Assembly: GCF_000715075.1 (NCBI RefSeq) | Contig: NC_134087.1 | Coordinates: 153,099,936 to 153,163,935 of the forward strand | From: Nicotiana tabacum | Taxonomy: Eukaryota > Streptophyta > Magnoliopsida > Solanales > Solanaceae | Direction of reading: 5' to 3' | Length of the DNA: 64,000 nucleotides | Notes under the pieces: generated by a model | Databases searched by the model: none | What the model saw: only the letters and a program-made list of their open reading frames with translations | Told to the model about the DNA's origin: nothing | Made by a program: the position numbers and the translations under genes | In this document: piece by piece, positions 46,072 to 57,630 of the stretch | How the letters are laid out: the number at the start of each line of letters is the position of its first letter | Position numbering within the stretch: the stretch's first letter is position 1

Positions 46072-47065
46072 AAAACCCCTCTCTTCTAATCTTCTGGGAA
46101 GTGCTTGCTGGCGTGACTTCTTTTCTGTTAGTGTCATACCCTAATTTAGAACGAGGTTCGGACAAGTTGCAAAGATGGATGATCTTTTAGTTACCAGTAC
46201 GCTGCCCCTCCTCCCTCCCCCCCTCCCCCCGACTCGAGTTTTCTACTCGGGTAAGCCAGGTCTAGAACAATACACCCAGGTTTATACCTAGAATAACACA
46301 GCCTCATGTCAGATCCCTAGTAGGAACGCTTGTTTGCATCATGTGCATTTGACTTTGGGGACTCAATACAAGGGTTGGGTCTGTCTAGGACAGTAGTACC
46401 CAAAAATCAAAAGACCATCCTGGTGCATTTTTACGTGCTACCTATACAATTATTTACTTCGGTTTGCATGTTGACCGGATTCTTGAATAGGGAGAAAAAT
46501 TGGAAAAATCAAATTGAGGTATAAGAGAGATGATTACCCGCCTTTGAAAAATCTAATGTACAAAACATACCGAAACTCTGCCGAAATTTTGAAAAAAAAG
46601 AGCATATTAGAGAAATAGAAAAAGAAATGAGAGGGAAATTATTTCAAAATATTTCATGTTTTTCTGTTACGTCAAAATTGACCGAACTACATGGGTTTGA
46701 TTCTCACCGGATGTGGGATACGTAGGCAACCCTCATCGGGTCCAGCCCCATTTTTGCAAAAATAACACAAAAATTTGAAAATGTCATCATTGTTGTCATA
46801 AATAAAGTGGGTGATGCCATTTTTGTCTAAATAGCTGAACGTCCCGACGGGGCGCCGGAAGGCCGTTTTTACAAGAATAGCCACCGACGGTTTCTTTGCC
46901 AATTTTTGGCCACCTAGCAAACACAGCCCTAAAACCTTTCGAAGTGCTGAAGGGCCGTATTTTCAAAAATGGCCGTGTTTATTTGAATTTTGAATTTTGT
47001 AAAATGACCCCTTTTATCAGCTTTAATAAAATTCACTTTGTTTTAAACCCATCACCTTAATCTAA
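46072..47065 (+). other. Tat-B 5' leader after the RTE
   Basis: About 1 kb with no credible frame. It holds a C-rich tract at 46205-46230 with runs of 4, 3, 7 and 6 C (G-quadruplex-capable on the minus strand) and module M3 at 46684. ORF1 starts at its end. Confidence 0.55.
46684..46745 (+). other. conserved Tat non-coding module, copy M3
   Basis: GAACTAC at 46684, TTGATTC at 46697, GGATACGTAGGCAACC at 46716-46731 and GGGTCCAG after it. It lies about 320 bp before ORF1. Only CTAC/GTAG can pair. Confidence 0.75.
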
Positions 47066-49136
47066 ATGTGCAGAATGAGTACGGGTCAAAATTTACCAAT
47101 GAAGGTTATGACCAAGATTCTGTTGGAACTACACATGTGGTGGGAAGATTTGGGTAAGCAAGAACGAGACATGGTCAACCTTTACTTGGTTGCGCTCACC
47201 GAATTACTAAAGATCAGGCCTAGGGAAGACATAATAAAAGCACTGGTGACATTTTGGGACCCAGCTCATAATGTTCTGCATTTCTCGGACTTCGAACTCA
47301 CACCTACTTTGGAGGAGATAGCTGGTTATGCTGGGAGTACCAAGGGTCTAAGACATAAATACATGGTCGCTCCAAGGGTCGTCACCCCTCACAAGTTTCT
47401 GGATTTGCTAAAAATAAACAGGCAGGTCCATTATGCAGATTTGGCGGATGGGTTTTCCACTTTACACTTCATATACCAGCAATACGGGCATGTAAGAGGA
47501 TTTGACACATTGAAAGTGGAATCTGTAGCAATGGGAACCGATCAAAGTGGGAAGAGCGTAGACGTTTCGCTTTCATGGTGGCATTCTTAGGTCTTCTAGT
47601 GTTTCCCAGGAAGGACGGGAATATTGATCTACGGGTAGTTGGAGTCGTCAATGTTTTGATTACCAATGCCAAGAGCACCCTCACCCCTATGATAGTATCT
47701 GAGATATTCTGAGAACTCACGGCCTGCAAAGCTGGAGCAGATTTTTTCGAAGGGTACAATTTGTTACTACAAATGTGGATGATTGAGAACATGTGTCATT
47801 GTCCTCGGTATATGAATTACGGATCTACAGGGAAAAGATGAATTGAGGAGTTCAGCACAAGTGTCTCAGGGTTCAAAATGCCATAAGGGGTTGGAGATTG
47901 GATATCCCGCCTTCGTTTCATAACTGCAGGGCAGATAGAGTGGACACTGGGTTGGCTTCCTGTTGAAGAAATTGTGTACATGCCTGCCACCAGTCCTTAC
48001 TTCCTTCTAATGGGCCTTCGAGGCATCCAACCTTATGCCACATAACGGGTGTTGAGACAGTTGGGAAGATGCCAGGTAGTTCCCCAGGATGAAGATCTTA
48101 GTGTTCATGCAGTTGAAGTTTTCTCTGATGGCCAATTTCATGAAGAAGTGGTTCGTCATATCTGGAACGAGTGCCAATATTTGACAGCAAACACCCAAGT
48201 ACGTGACTTTTCCAGAGGCAAGGTCTTACCTGGTTATCTTGCTTTGTATAGAAAGAAGGTTACTGCAAGTGTCGAACCTGAAAGGCCAACCAAAAGGCCT
48301 CACATCCAAGAATTTGTTGAAGCATCGCAAGAACAATGGGCCTGGTTGACCAAAGAAAATGAATATAAGGCCACCATAAGCAAGTTAGAGGGGCAAATTA
48401 GAGACCTTAAATTTGATAATGAATTACAAGCTATTGTGGATGAGGGTGAAAAGAAGAAGTTGGCCCAAGAAAATGAATTCCTCCGAGCCCAGATTCAAAG
48501 AATGAAGATAGCTGCTGAAAACCCGAGAAAGAGCCAAAAAATGAAAGACTTATAAACGGTCTTAGGCGGAAAGTATGTGAGTATGGGACTGATTTGAAAA
48601 AATCCGAAGGTAGTCTGGCAAGAGCCCGGGCACAGTTGGTGAAGAACACAGAAGGACGGGCAGAGTTTGTTCGACAATTAAAAAGAAAATATTTTAGAGA
48701 AGTCACAAGCCTAAAGAAAAAGCTAACTATCCTCAAGAATGAAATGGCTAAACAGACAAAGAACTTTAAGGCAGAGAGGGAACATTGTTATGCATTAATG
48801 TCCCGACTAGAGGAGGGCATGCAGCAGTTGCAGGAGCAAAGCCATAATGACACCTAAATTCTAGAAGCCAGATCTCAACAAATTGGGTGCCTGCTCCAAG
48901 AGAAAGGCATCATTAGAGAGAGGATTAGAGGAATTACTGACTACATCGTCATGAAATGCCATGAGTGTGAGGATATGACTAGATCCACTTTCTTCGTTGC
49001 AGTGATGACTTGTGTTCGCTAGATAATGGACGACCTGGATTGCCTCCAAGGAGATCTTGCACGTAGGCCTGCGTCGAGACCGACTGATGTCCCGCGGGCT
49101 CCTGGAGTAGTTTTGGAGGCACTCATGTATTCCTAA
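47066..49136 (+). pseudogene. Tat-B ORF1: DUF7745-like domain plus long coiled coil
   Basis: This is the extra ORF that Ogre-type elements carry before gag; its role is unknown. 47066-47590 encodes a domain resembling plant DUF7745 (IKALVTFWDPAHNVLHFSDF, ELTPTLEEIAGY). The frame shifts near 47550, and FMVAFLGLLVFPRKDG continues it with stops near 47710, 47838, 47884 and 48044. 48049-48555 contains an RHIWNECQYLT segment, then a coiled coil (WLTKENEYKATISKLEGQI onward). A further frameshift near 48560 leads to 48594-48857 and, after TAA 48855, on to 49136, with more coiled coil and a CHEC-containing segment. Start at ATG 47066 or 47075. The full protein would be near 690 residues. Confidence 0.72.
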
Positions 49137-49721
49137 TTTTTCTTTTCGAGTTTGTATTTTAGTTTCCTTTTATAGTTTGTTTTGAGTCTGTTTTAGTTTT
49201 CCAGCTCTTAAGTATGTATGATGGAGTCTTTGTAATAGATAAAAATTAGAAGTTTTTATTTTAATGAAAATTTGAAAACCCCAAAAATTGTTTATTTTTT
49301 TTATTTTATTTTGCATTTATCCCTTGAACTACATGATGATCTGATTCGCGCGGTGTCGTGATACGTAGGCAATCCCCATCGGATCCGGTCATGGCTTTAG
49401 ATAACTCAAATAAGAGAGAAAAATATGAAAAGAGAGAAAACAAGAATAAGAGAGAAAACAATGCAAAAGAGAGAATGCAAAGAAAAGAGAGCAAATAATG
49501 AAAAAGCGCAAAAGAAAAGAAAAGATTCAAAGATCTGGGAGGTCACAAAAGCCGGGATGAAACACGCAACTATAGAAAAACATTTAACTATCTAGGTGCA
49601 TTGCATTCCTCCAACGTGCGATTCCCTATGTGTTAAATTTCTCAAACTAACCGATTGGTTGTGTATGTTGTTTGAGACAAGGTTCTATTTTTAAGGTGGT
49701 TGGTTTTGTGGTAACCTGGCT
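49137..49721 (+). other. ORF1-gag intercistronic region of Tat-B
   Basis: AT-rich, with a purine-rich stretch of AGAGAGAAAA repeats at 49410-49520 (open on the minus strand only by composition) and module M4 near its centre. No frame supported. Confidence 0.5.
49325..49390 (+). other. conserved Tat non-coding module, copy M4
   Basis: GAACTAC at 49325, CTGATTC at 49340, GATACGTAGGCAATCC at 49360-49375 and GGATCCGGTC at 49380. It lies between ORF1 and gag. Confidence 0.75.
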
Positions 49722-52165
49722 TTGCACCCTTACTTTACAAGATCCAAAGGAAGTGTCAAAATGACGTCAGAGAATCTTCTACCAACAATTCCCCCCTTAG
49801 AGGACAGCTCATTATCGGTTATTCCGACGTCAGAGTTAGCAACTACTAAAGAGAACAGGGCACTATGCCTCCGAATGTTGGAAAGGTGGGACGCTTGGTC
49901 TAACGATATAGAGCCGCCTAGTGCAATACCTGGTTTCCTCGAGTTGATTCACAGAACAAGTGGAACCCCCAACATCCCTATAAATTACTCGAACACCCCA
50001 CTCAGATACCCCACCATGTCAGCCCATTTCGCCGGAACGCCTTCTGAGGTTCGCCCCCAGGCACTGATTTCAGGAGTGGCTTCTAACATATTCATTTTAC
50101 AACCAACCTCGGCCATGGCACAACCAACATTACCCAGACCATGCTTTGAGTTGTCATCCTTTACTTTCCAAATACCACCATTTCCATCGGACACGGCTCA
50201 TTTCACCACAAACTCTTACCCTCAACAACCTCAGTATGAGTTTACCGCGGGACAAGAGAGAACTGTAAAGAATCCCGAGCAAGAGGAGATCACTCAAAAA
50301 ATGAAGAGCATAGAACAAATTCTCAAGAACATACAAGGCCTGAGTGGCCAAAAGAGTGTCTCCTATGCTGACTTGTGCATGTCCCCGCATGTTCATCTGC
50401 CCATCGGTTTCAACACTCCCAAGTTTGAAAAGTATGACGGACATGGGGACCCCATAGCCCACCTGAAAAAGTATTGCAATCAGTTAAGAGGAGCGGGCGG
50501 GAAATAAGAACTCTTGATGGCTTACTTCGGGGAGAGTTTAGCCGGAATTGCATCTGAATAGTATATGGATCAAGACATCTCCCACTGGCACATATGGGAT
50601 AACTTGGCCTGAGATTTTGTCAGACAGTTCCAGTACAATGTGGACATAGCTCCAGATCGAAACTCTTTATCCAATTTCAAAAAGAAGTTTTTAGAGAGCT
50701 TCTGAGAGTACGCTATCAAGTGGCGTGAACAAGCTGCCAGGGTGAAACCCCCAATGGATGAGACCGAGATGGTCAGTGTCTTCTTGCAAGCCCAAGAGGC
50801 TGATTACTTCCAGAACATGATGTTCGCTATGGGAAAGCCATTTGCTAAGGCCATCAAAATTGGGGAGATGGTCGAAAATGGTTTGAAAACGGGTCCCATC
50901 CTGAGCCAGTCGGCTATAAGAGCTACTTCTCAAGCAATCCAGAGTGGGTCAGGGGGTGTATCAAACTGAAAGAAAAAGTGGCAATGATGGCCTCAAGTCT
51001 GAGAAACCACCATCAACCCTTAGGTTACTTTGGTTCCTCTTCAATTCCCCTACAACATTATTACCCTCACCAAGATGCGGCGTATGCCATGACTCCTCAG
51101 CTTTATGCAGTGATGAATGCCCAGCCATACGCTCAGCCACAACAACAGTATAACCAGAACTGAGCTCCACCTCCCAGAAATAACCCTCCTCACCAAGCTC
51201 CATACAATCCCCGTCCCCTACAAAATAATTTTCCATATAACGCATGTACCCGTGAGCCGCCCAAAAAGACCAATTTCACACCCATTGGTGAATCATATTA
51301 CAGCCTCTTCCCAAAGTTGGTCCAAATGGGTTTGTTGCAGCCCGTACCTCCAAACAGGCAAAACCCACAATCACCCTCCTACCGACCAGGTACCCGATAT
51401 GCTTATCATTCAGGGGCAGAAGGGCACGATACTGAGGATTGCTGGACCCTTAAGAGAGTGGTCGAGAACCAGATAGAACAAAAGCGGGTAGTGTTGAGGG
51501 ATGAGGAGGTCCCTAATGTAACTAACAACCCACTGCCAGATCACAACAACGGGCCAGTTATTGGGATAATTTGTTAGAACAAGGCGTTTGACCTGGCTTT
51601 GAAAGCTATCATTGCTATTGCCAATGTTGAAAAGAAGCCCAAAGCGGTAGCAAAGCAAGCTAAGGATGAGAAGAAAAATAATTCCACCCCTCAAAGCATA
51701 GAAAAGGTGGTAGAAACTAAGACAGGGGCAGTACCTCCTAAAGATGTCGTTCTATATGCTCCTAGAGCTCCCAGAAAAGAACAGTTTGTGTTGAGTCCTC
51801 CCAAAAGGTTTAAGCAAAACAAGGTCACGCTTAAGGTACCAAAGATGTACGTACCAAAGGGGACCTATATGGCACGGGGGCCGGTAATTTCACCCAGACT
51901 GACTGAGCCTATGATTATCAGCCATGCACCATAAAATCCCATGAACGACCCCACTACCGTCCCCTGGATATACAATAAAGCAGTGGTAATGTAAAAGGGA
52001 AAGAAAATCATAGGGGAAGTGAATGAGACAAACCCATCTGGAAAGTACCTCAATTTGGAAGAATTGGATAAAATCAAACAGAAGCGTTTCCACTTAAAAA
52101 GCCAGTCAGTTCTAAAGAGCCAGAGGAATTCTTCCGAAAGATGAAAACCTCGGACTATGTTGTGA
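49722..52165 (+). pseudogene. Tat-B gag
   Basis: One frame from ATG 49722 carries a Pro/Thr/Ser-rich N-terminus, then the core start (LPIGFNTPKFEKYDGHGDPI, same layout as Tat-A gag). It is broken by TAA 50505, TAG 50559, TGA 50610 and TGA 50703 and is open again to 50969 (WREQAARVKPPMDETEMV). After a frameshift near 50970 the rest reads in another frame: a P/Q/Y-rich region and a zinc-finger-like YAYHSGAEGHDTEDCW at 51399, where the first Cys of the Tat-A motif is Tyr. Stops follow at 51161, 51575 and 51932. A Lys-rich segment and a K-x-PKMYVPKGTY stretch come next. Capsid and RNA-binding roles are inferred by homology. Confidence 0.82.
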
Positions 52166-52334
52166 TTGATCAACTCAGGAAGTCCCCCTCTCAGGTATCA
52201 CTTTTGTCTCTATTGATAAGTTCGAATGAGCATCAGAAAGTGTTGTTGAAGACTCTTAATGAAGCAAATATTCTGGTCGAGACCACAGTTGAACAATTGG
52301 AAAGAATGGCGGAATAGTTTTTTGAAGTCAACCG

Positions 52335-53333
52335 AGCCGAAATGATTTGCCTCCGGAAGGGGCTGCCCACAACAAAGCTCTTCATTTGACCGTTAAGCGT
52401 GAAGGATACTACGTGAAAAGAGTTATGTTGGATGGCGGATCTGGGGTTGACATCTGCCCTCTCTCGACCCTATAGAGAATGGAAATTGGAACTGAAAGGA
52501 TTAGGCCCAAAAAATTTTGCGTGCGTGCATTTGACGGCGTCAAAGGGGTTACGATAAGGGAGATTGATTTGATCCTAACCATCGGCCCGGTAGATTTTGA
52601 AGTGATATTTTAGGCTTTGGACATGGACACCTCCTACAATTTTCTCCTAGGAAGGCCTTGGATCCATGCAGTAGGGGTCGTACCCTCTACTTTCCACCAA
52701 ATGGTTAAGTTTGAACATGAAAACTAGGAAATCATGGTCCACGGAGAAGATGAGCAATCAATCTACAAGGACTCGTCCGTCCCATGTTTGGAGGCTAGGG
52801 AAGGTAGTGAGAACATAGCCTACCAAGCTTTTGAGATCGTGGTCGCAGACCAGTGTAAGGAAGAAACCCCGTGTCCTCAACCCTTCTTGTCAAACATGTC
52901 AATCATGGTCGCCAGTGAGATGATAAAGCATGGCTACAAGCCCGGGAAAGGGCTCGGGACATCTTTGCAAGACATTACAAAGCCCATCACTTTGAGTGCT
53001 AGTGAGAACTTCTTTGGCATCGGTTTTCAAGTTACAGAAGACAACGTAAAATGGGCTAATAAATGTAAGAATTATGGGTGGTTTCTGCCTCAGCCGGTTC
53101 TGCATCTCGCCAGAACATTTGTTAAGCCAAGATACATAGAGGAAGAAGATGAGGCCTTCACGGCCGAAGAAATTGAGGACATCTGTGGGGCGATGAATCA
53201 AATGTTATATGAGGCTCATATGGTCCAGCCGGGTGAAGGCTCAAGCACTGCTGAGGTGCAATATATGGGGCCCAATGCAAAGCTTCAAAATTGGAAGGCT
53301 ACTCCATTCCTAGTCAGGCGAGAATCCCAGTAG
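52335..53333 (+). pseudogene. Tat-B protease plus G-patch-like region
   Basis: The frame containing VMLDGGSGVDICPL (52425-52466, protease active site) runs to the TAG at 53331, with TAG codons at 52473, 52611 and 52725 only. [12 protein letters not shown] near 52645 matches the protease C-terminal signature of Tat-A. A G-patch-like motif follows at about 52925-52985 (KHGYKPGKGLGTSLQDI), then an acidic segment and a VQYMGPNAKLQNWKATPF tail. The TAG at 52725 sits at the same place as TAG 24698 in Tat-A. The upstream edge is set by a frame change from the gag frames. Confidence 0.82.
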
Positions 53334-53553
53334 TTCAGTCTTGCCATCTTTTCTACATTCAGAGTTATTTCAGGGTGTAACTCGAATGTTTTTAGTTTAT
53401 TGTCTTTTAAATTCCAATGTAAACCCTTCTATCTTCAAATTCAATGAAATGAAATAATATTTCATCGTCTATGAATCTCTCTCTTTATTCTTTCTGATTT
53501 TTGTTATTTTTCTTATCTCTCTTTTCAGTTCTAGTAATGCAGACTTAAATAAT
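53334..53553 (+). other. intron-like linker between protease/G-patch and RT
   Basis: A T-rich stretch with stops in all frames ends in TCTCTCTTTTCAG at 53517-53529, a good plant 3' splice acceptor with polypyrimidine tract. A possible donor is GTGTAACT at 53375. Ogre-type elements are known to carry a removable intron between protease and RT; that this stretch is spliced is inference. Confidence 0.5.
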
Positions 53554-55685
53554 ATGACATGTTCGTGGACTTCATGCTCAGATCCTAACCTGCTGTCTAA
53601 TTGTGAAATAATGAATCAAGAACTAGAATATGATGAAGATGAGGCTTTTAGGGAAATAAACCGAGAACTGGAACAATTTGAGAATAAGCCTAAGCCAAAC
53701 ATAAATGAAACTGAGCCAGTTAATTTGGGTAGTTCGGAAAAGGTCTAGGAAACCATGATTTGCATTCACACTGATGAAAGAATAAGGGATACATTGATCC
53801 AACTTTTGTTCGAATTCAAAGACGTGTTTACCTGGTCCTATGATAATATGCCAGGACTGAGTGTTGATTTAGTGGTGCACAAATTGCCAAATTACCTCGG
53901 TTATCCCCCTGTCCAACAAAAACAGAGAAAGTTTAAAACAGACATTAGTGATAAGATTAAAGAGGAAGTCACCAAACAGTTGAAATCTGGTGTGATTCGA
54001 GTGGTCCGATACAACACGTGGTTGGATGATGTGGTCCCAGTGCCAAAGAAATATGGGAAAACCCGAGTGTGTGTTGATTATCGGGACTTGAACAAAGCAA
54101 GCCCTAAGGACAACTTCCACTACCAAACATCCACATCCTTATTGACAACTGTGCCAAACATGAGATACATTCTTTCGTGGATTGTTATGTTGGGTATTAT
54201 CAGGTTCTGATGGATGAAGAAGATGCAGAAAAGATGGCTTTTATCACACCTTAGGGTACTTACTGCTATAGGGTCATGCTGTTCGGTTTAAAGAACGTCG
54301 GGGCAACTTACATAAGAGCTATGACCGCTATTTTTCATGACATGATGCACCAGGAAATTGAGGTGTATGTGGATGATGTGATAATTAAGTCTAGAACGCA
54401 GGATGACCATGTGCGATATTTGAGAAAGTTTTTTGAGCACCTGCGTAAGTATGATTTGAAGTTGAATCCAGCTAAATGTGCATTTGGAGTACCATCTGGG
54501 AAACTTTTGGGGTTTATAGTTAGTTGGAGAGGCATCGAGTTATATCCAACAAAGATAAAGTCTATTCGGTATTTGCCACCTCCGGGAACCAAGAAAGAGG
54601 TTATGAGTCTATTTGGGAGGTTGAATTATATTAGTAGATTCATTGCTCAGTTGACTTCCACGTGTGAGCCCATATTCAAGCTATTGAAGAAAGATGCAGC
54701 GATCAGATGGACAGGTGAGTGTCAAGAAGCTTTCGACAAAATCAAAGAATATGTGTCGAATCCGCCAGTATTGGTTCCACCCGAACATGGAAGGCCTTTG
54801 TTCTTATACTTGACGGTGTTTAAGAATTCCTTTGGATGTGTTCTCGGGCAACATGATGTGACCGGGAAGAAAGAACAAGCCATATACTATTTGAGCAAGA
54901 AATTCACTAGTTATGAAGCCAAGTACACTTTGTTGGAAAGAACTTGTTGCGCCTTAACTTGGGTCGCTCAGAAGCTTAGGCATTACTTGTTGGCCTACAC
55001 CACCTATCTCATCACCATATTAGATCCTTTGAAGTACATATTCCAAAAGCCTATGTACACAAGAAGGTTAGCAAAATGGCAAATCCTGCTCACCGAGTTT
55101 GACATAGTCTATGTCACCTGCACGACAATGAAAGCTCAAGCCTTGGTGGATCACCTAGCTGAAAATCCTGTTGATAATGCATATCAGCCTTTGAGTACTT
55201 ACTTTCCGGACGAGGAGGTAAATTCAGTTGAGGTAATTCTAGAAGACACCAATGCTTGGAAAATGTTCTTCGATAGAGCTGTGAATGCAGAAGGTGTCGG
55301 GATTGGGGCAATTTTGATTTCGCCCACTGGTCAGCACTATCTGGCCACAGCCCGGCTTTGGTTCTTTTGTACAAATAACACTGCCGAGTATGAATCCTGC
55401 ATTATGGGCATGAATATAGCAGTCGATCAGGATGTGGAAGAATTATTAATCATGGAAGATTCCAACTTGATTATTCGACAAGCTCAATGTGAATGGGAAA
55501 CTGGGGATATCAAGCTTATTCTATACAGGCAACATGTGAAAGATCTTAGCAAGCGGTTCAAAAATGCCAAGTTCAGGTACATTCCTCAATTTCACAATGA
55601 GTTAGCCGATGCACTAGCTACTTTGGCCTCGATGTTGCCATATCCAGGAAATGTTCACATTGACCCACTGAAAATCCAAATTTGA
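53554..55685 (+). pseudogene. Tat-B reverse transcriptase, RNase H and archival RNase H
   Basis: 53554-54210 carries an acidic linker and the RT fingers (SGVIRVVRYNTWLDDVVPVPK, VCVDYRDLNKASPKDN), with one TAG at 53746. A frameshift near 54115 and a TAG near 54253 follow. 54276-55685 is a continuous 469-residue frame: catalytic YVDD (EVYVDDVIIKSR, near 54370), thumb, RNase H (SFGCVLGQHDVTGKKEQAIYY), then the archival RNase H (WKMFFDRAV, AEYESC, EDSNLI, ending with NELADALATLAS). This is the best-preserved enzyme in the window. In the archival RNase H the Gly of the usual FFDG is Arg. Confidence 0.9.
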
Positions 55686-56982
55686 GAAAGACATGGTTAT
55701 TGAAATGCAGTTGAGATAGAACCAGATGTCTAGCCATGGTATCATGATATCAAAAGATTCTTGTAAACAAAGGAATATACCGAACAAGCTAGTGGAGACC
55801 AAAAGAGAACCATTAGAAGGCTCGCTAGTAGTTTCTTTTTAGCAGAGAAGTCTTGTATAAAAGGACTCCATATCTGAACCTTTTAAGATGCGTGGATGCC
55901 AAAGAGGCTGGAAGAATCATGAATGAAGTGCACACAGGAGTGTGTGGACCCCATATAAATGGATACGCCATTGCAAAGAAAATCCTTCGAGCAGGTTATT
56001 ACTGGATGACCATGGAAAAGGACTATTTTAGTTTTGTCTGAAAGTGTCATTAGTGTCAGGTACACGGTGACCTGATTCAAGCACCACCTTTAGAATTGCA
56101 TCCTATGTCGGCATTGTGGCCATTTGTTGCTTGAGGTATAGATTCCATTGGGTCAATCGAGACGAAAGCTTCAAACGGGCACAAATTCATTGTTGTTGCC
56201 ATTGACTATTTCACAAAGTAGGTTGAAGCAGTCACTCTCAAAGTCGACACGAAAAAAATAGTGGTGGACTTCGTGCATTCCAACATTATCTGTCATTTTG
56301 GTATTCCTAAAAATATCATTAGGGACAATGCTGCAAATTTGAACAGTCATTTGATGAGGGAGGTATGCAACAATTTAAGATCACGCATCAGGATTCTACC
56401 CCTTATCAGCCCAAAGCTAATGGTGCTGTTGAAGGAGCGAACAAAAACATCAAGAAGATCCTCAGGAAAATGATTCAAAGTTCTAGACAATGGCATGAAA
56501 AGTTGCCTTTTGCATTGTTGGGATATCGCACCACTGTGCGCACATCAGTTGGGGCAACACCCTATCTATTGGTTTATGGCACTGAAGCTGTAATACCCGC
56601 AGAAGTTGAAATTCCATCTCTTCGAATCATCGTTGAAGCCAAGATCAAGGACAATTAATGGGTCAAGACCCATCTAGAACAGTTAACCATGATTGATGAA
56701 AAGCGGATGGGCGCGGTTTACCACAGGCAGTTATAATAACAAAGAATGGCCCGTGCTTACAACAAAAAAGTGAGGCCTAGGAACTTTGAAGTGGGGCAAC
56801 CCATTCTGAGGCGTATTCTCCCATATCACAAGGAAGCAAAAGGAAAATTTGCTCCAAATTGGAAGGGCACATACATTATAAGAAAATTGTTGCCAAAAGG
56901 GGCATTGTACTTGGGAGACATCGAAGGAAATGACCCTAAAACAGTTGTCAATACAGACACAGTCAAAAGGTATTACGTTTAA
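55686..56982 (+). pseudogene. Tat-B integrase
   Basis: The zinc-binding region has VHTGVCGPHINGYA and a Cys pair separated by stops (near 56039 and 56050). The core shows GIDSIGS (first Asp, preceded by TGA where Trp is usual), IRDNAANLN (second Asp) and, after a frameshift near 56360, NGAVEGANKNIKK with the catalytic Glu kept, unlike Tat-A. 56365-56658 and 56746-56982 finish the C-terminal domain (PNWKGTYIIRKL) and end KRYYV at 56982. Several stops lie at Trp-type codons (TGG to TGA or TAG). Confidence 0.87.
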
Positions 56983-57173
56983 AACTTCTGCGGTACTGAT
57001 ATTCTCTGATTGGGATGACGACGACTTTCATTCTCGCTACCCAAACACTGCTAACCCTTTGCAAACCTTTTGAGCCGGTTACCTTTCTTTGATTACCCTC
57101 TTTGGAACTCGAAAATATTTTTAAAAAAACAAAACAACAAAAAAACAAAAAGAAAATCAAAAAACAAAGTTTC

Positions 57174-57236
57174 CTGAACTATGTTTGACTTGATTCCGAA
57201 AGGATACGTAGGCATCCTCGCTCTGGGGTTCAGTCA
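57174..57236 (+). other. conserved Tat non-coding module, copy M5
   Basis: GAACTATG at 57176, GACTTGATTC at 57187, GGATACGTAGGCATCC at 57202-57217 and GGGGTTCAGTC after it. CTATGT (57179-57184) can pair with ACGTAG (57206-57211) over six bases with one G-U. It lies about 190 bp after the pol stop. Confidence 0.75.
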
Positions 57237-57451
57237 CACAAAAAAAAACACATTTTCCCAAAAGTGAAACTGGGGCAGAATTTATAATGGTTCGGCGATG
57301 ATCCACCTGAAAGGTTCCAAAGTTGTAATTCAATCCAAACTCTTTTTACCCCAAATCCTATTCAAAGTCCTTCTGATCAATCGGTAAAGATGTTCAAAAT
57401 TGGGGGATGTGGTTACTTGGACCTAATACAATCAAATGAAAGAAATAAAAT

Positions 57452-57630
57452 GAGAGGGTCTTATTGGTGAAAACCCACACGGGCACCGTAAGGCGATGGT
57501 GAGCAGAGAAATTGAAAATGAGAGAGTCTTGTTAGTGAAAACTCACAAAGAGCACTATAAGGCGATAGTGAGAAGAGAAATGAGAGAGGTCAGTTGGTGA
57601 AAACCCGCTAAGGGCGTCACTGATCGAAAA
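57452..57630. repeat. short tandem repeat, 62-68-bp units
   Basis: Units start at 57452, 57520 and 57582 with GAGAG(G/A)GTC and contain TTGGTGAAAACCC and AAGGCGATGGTGAG; the third is partial. Confidence 0.8.
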
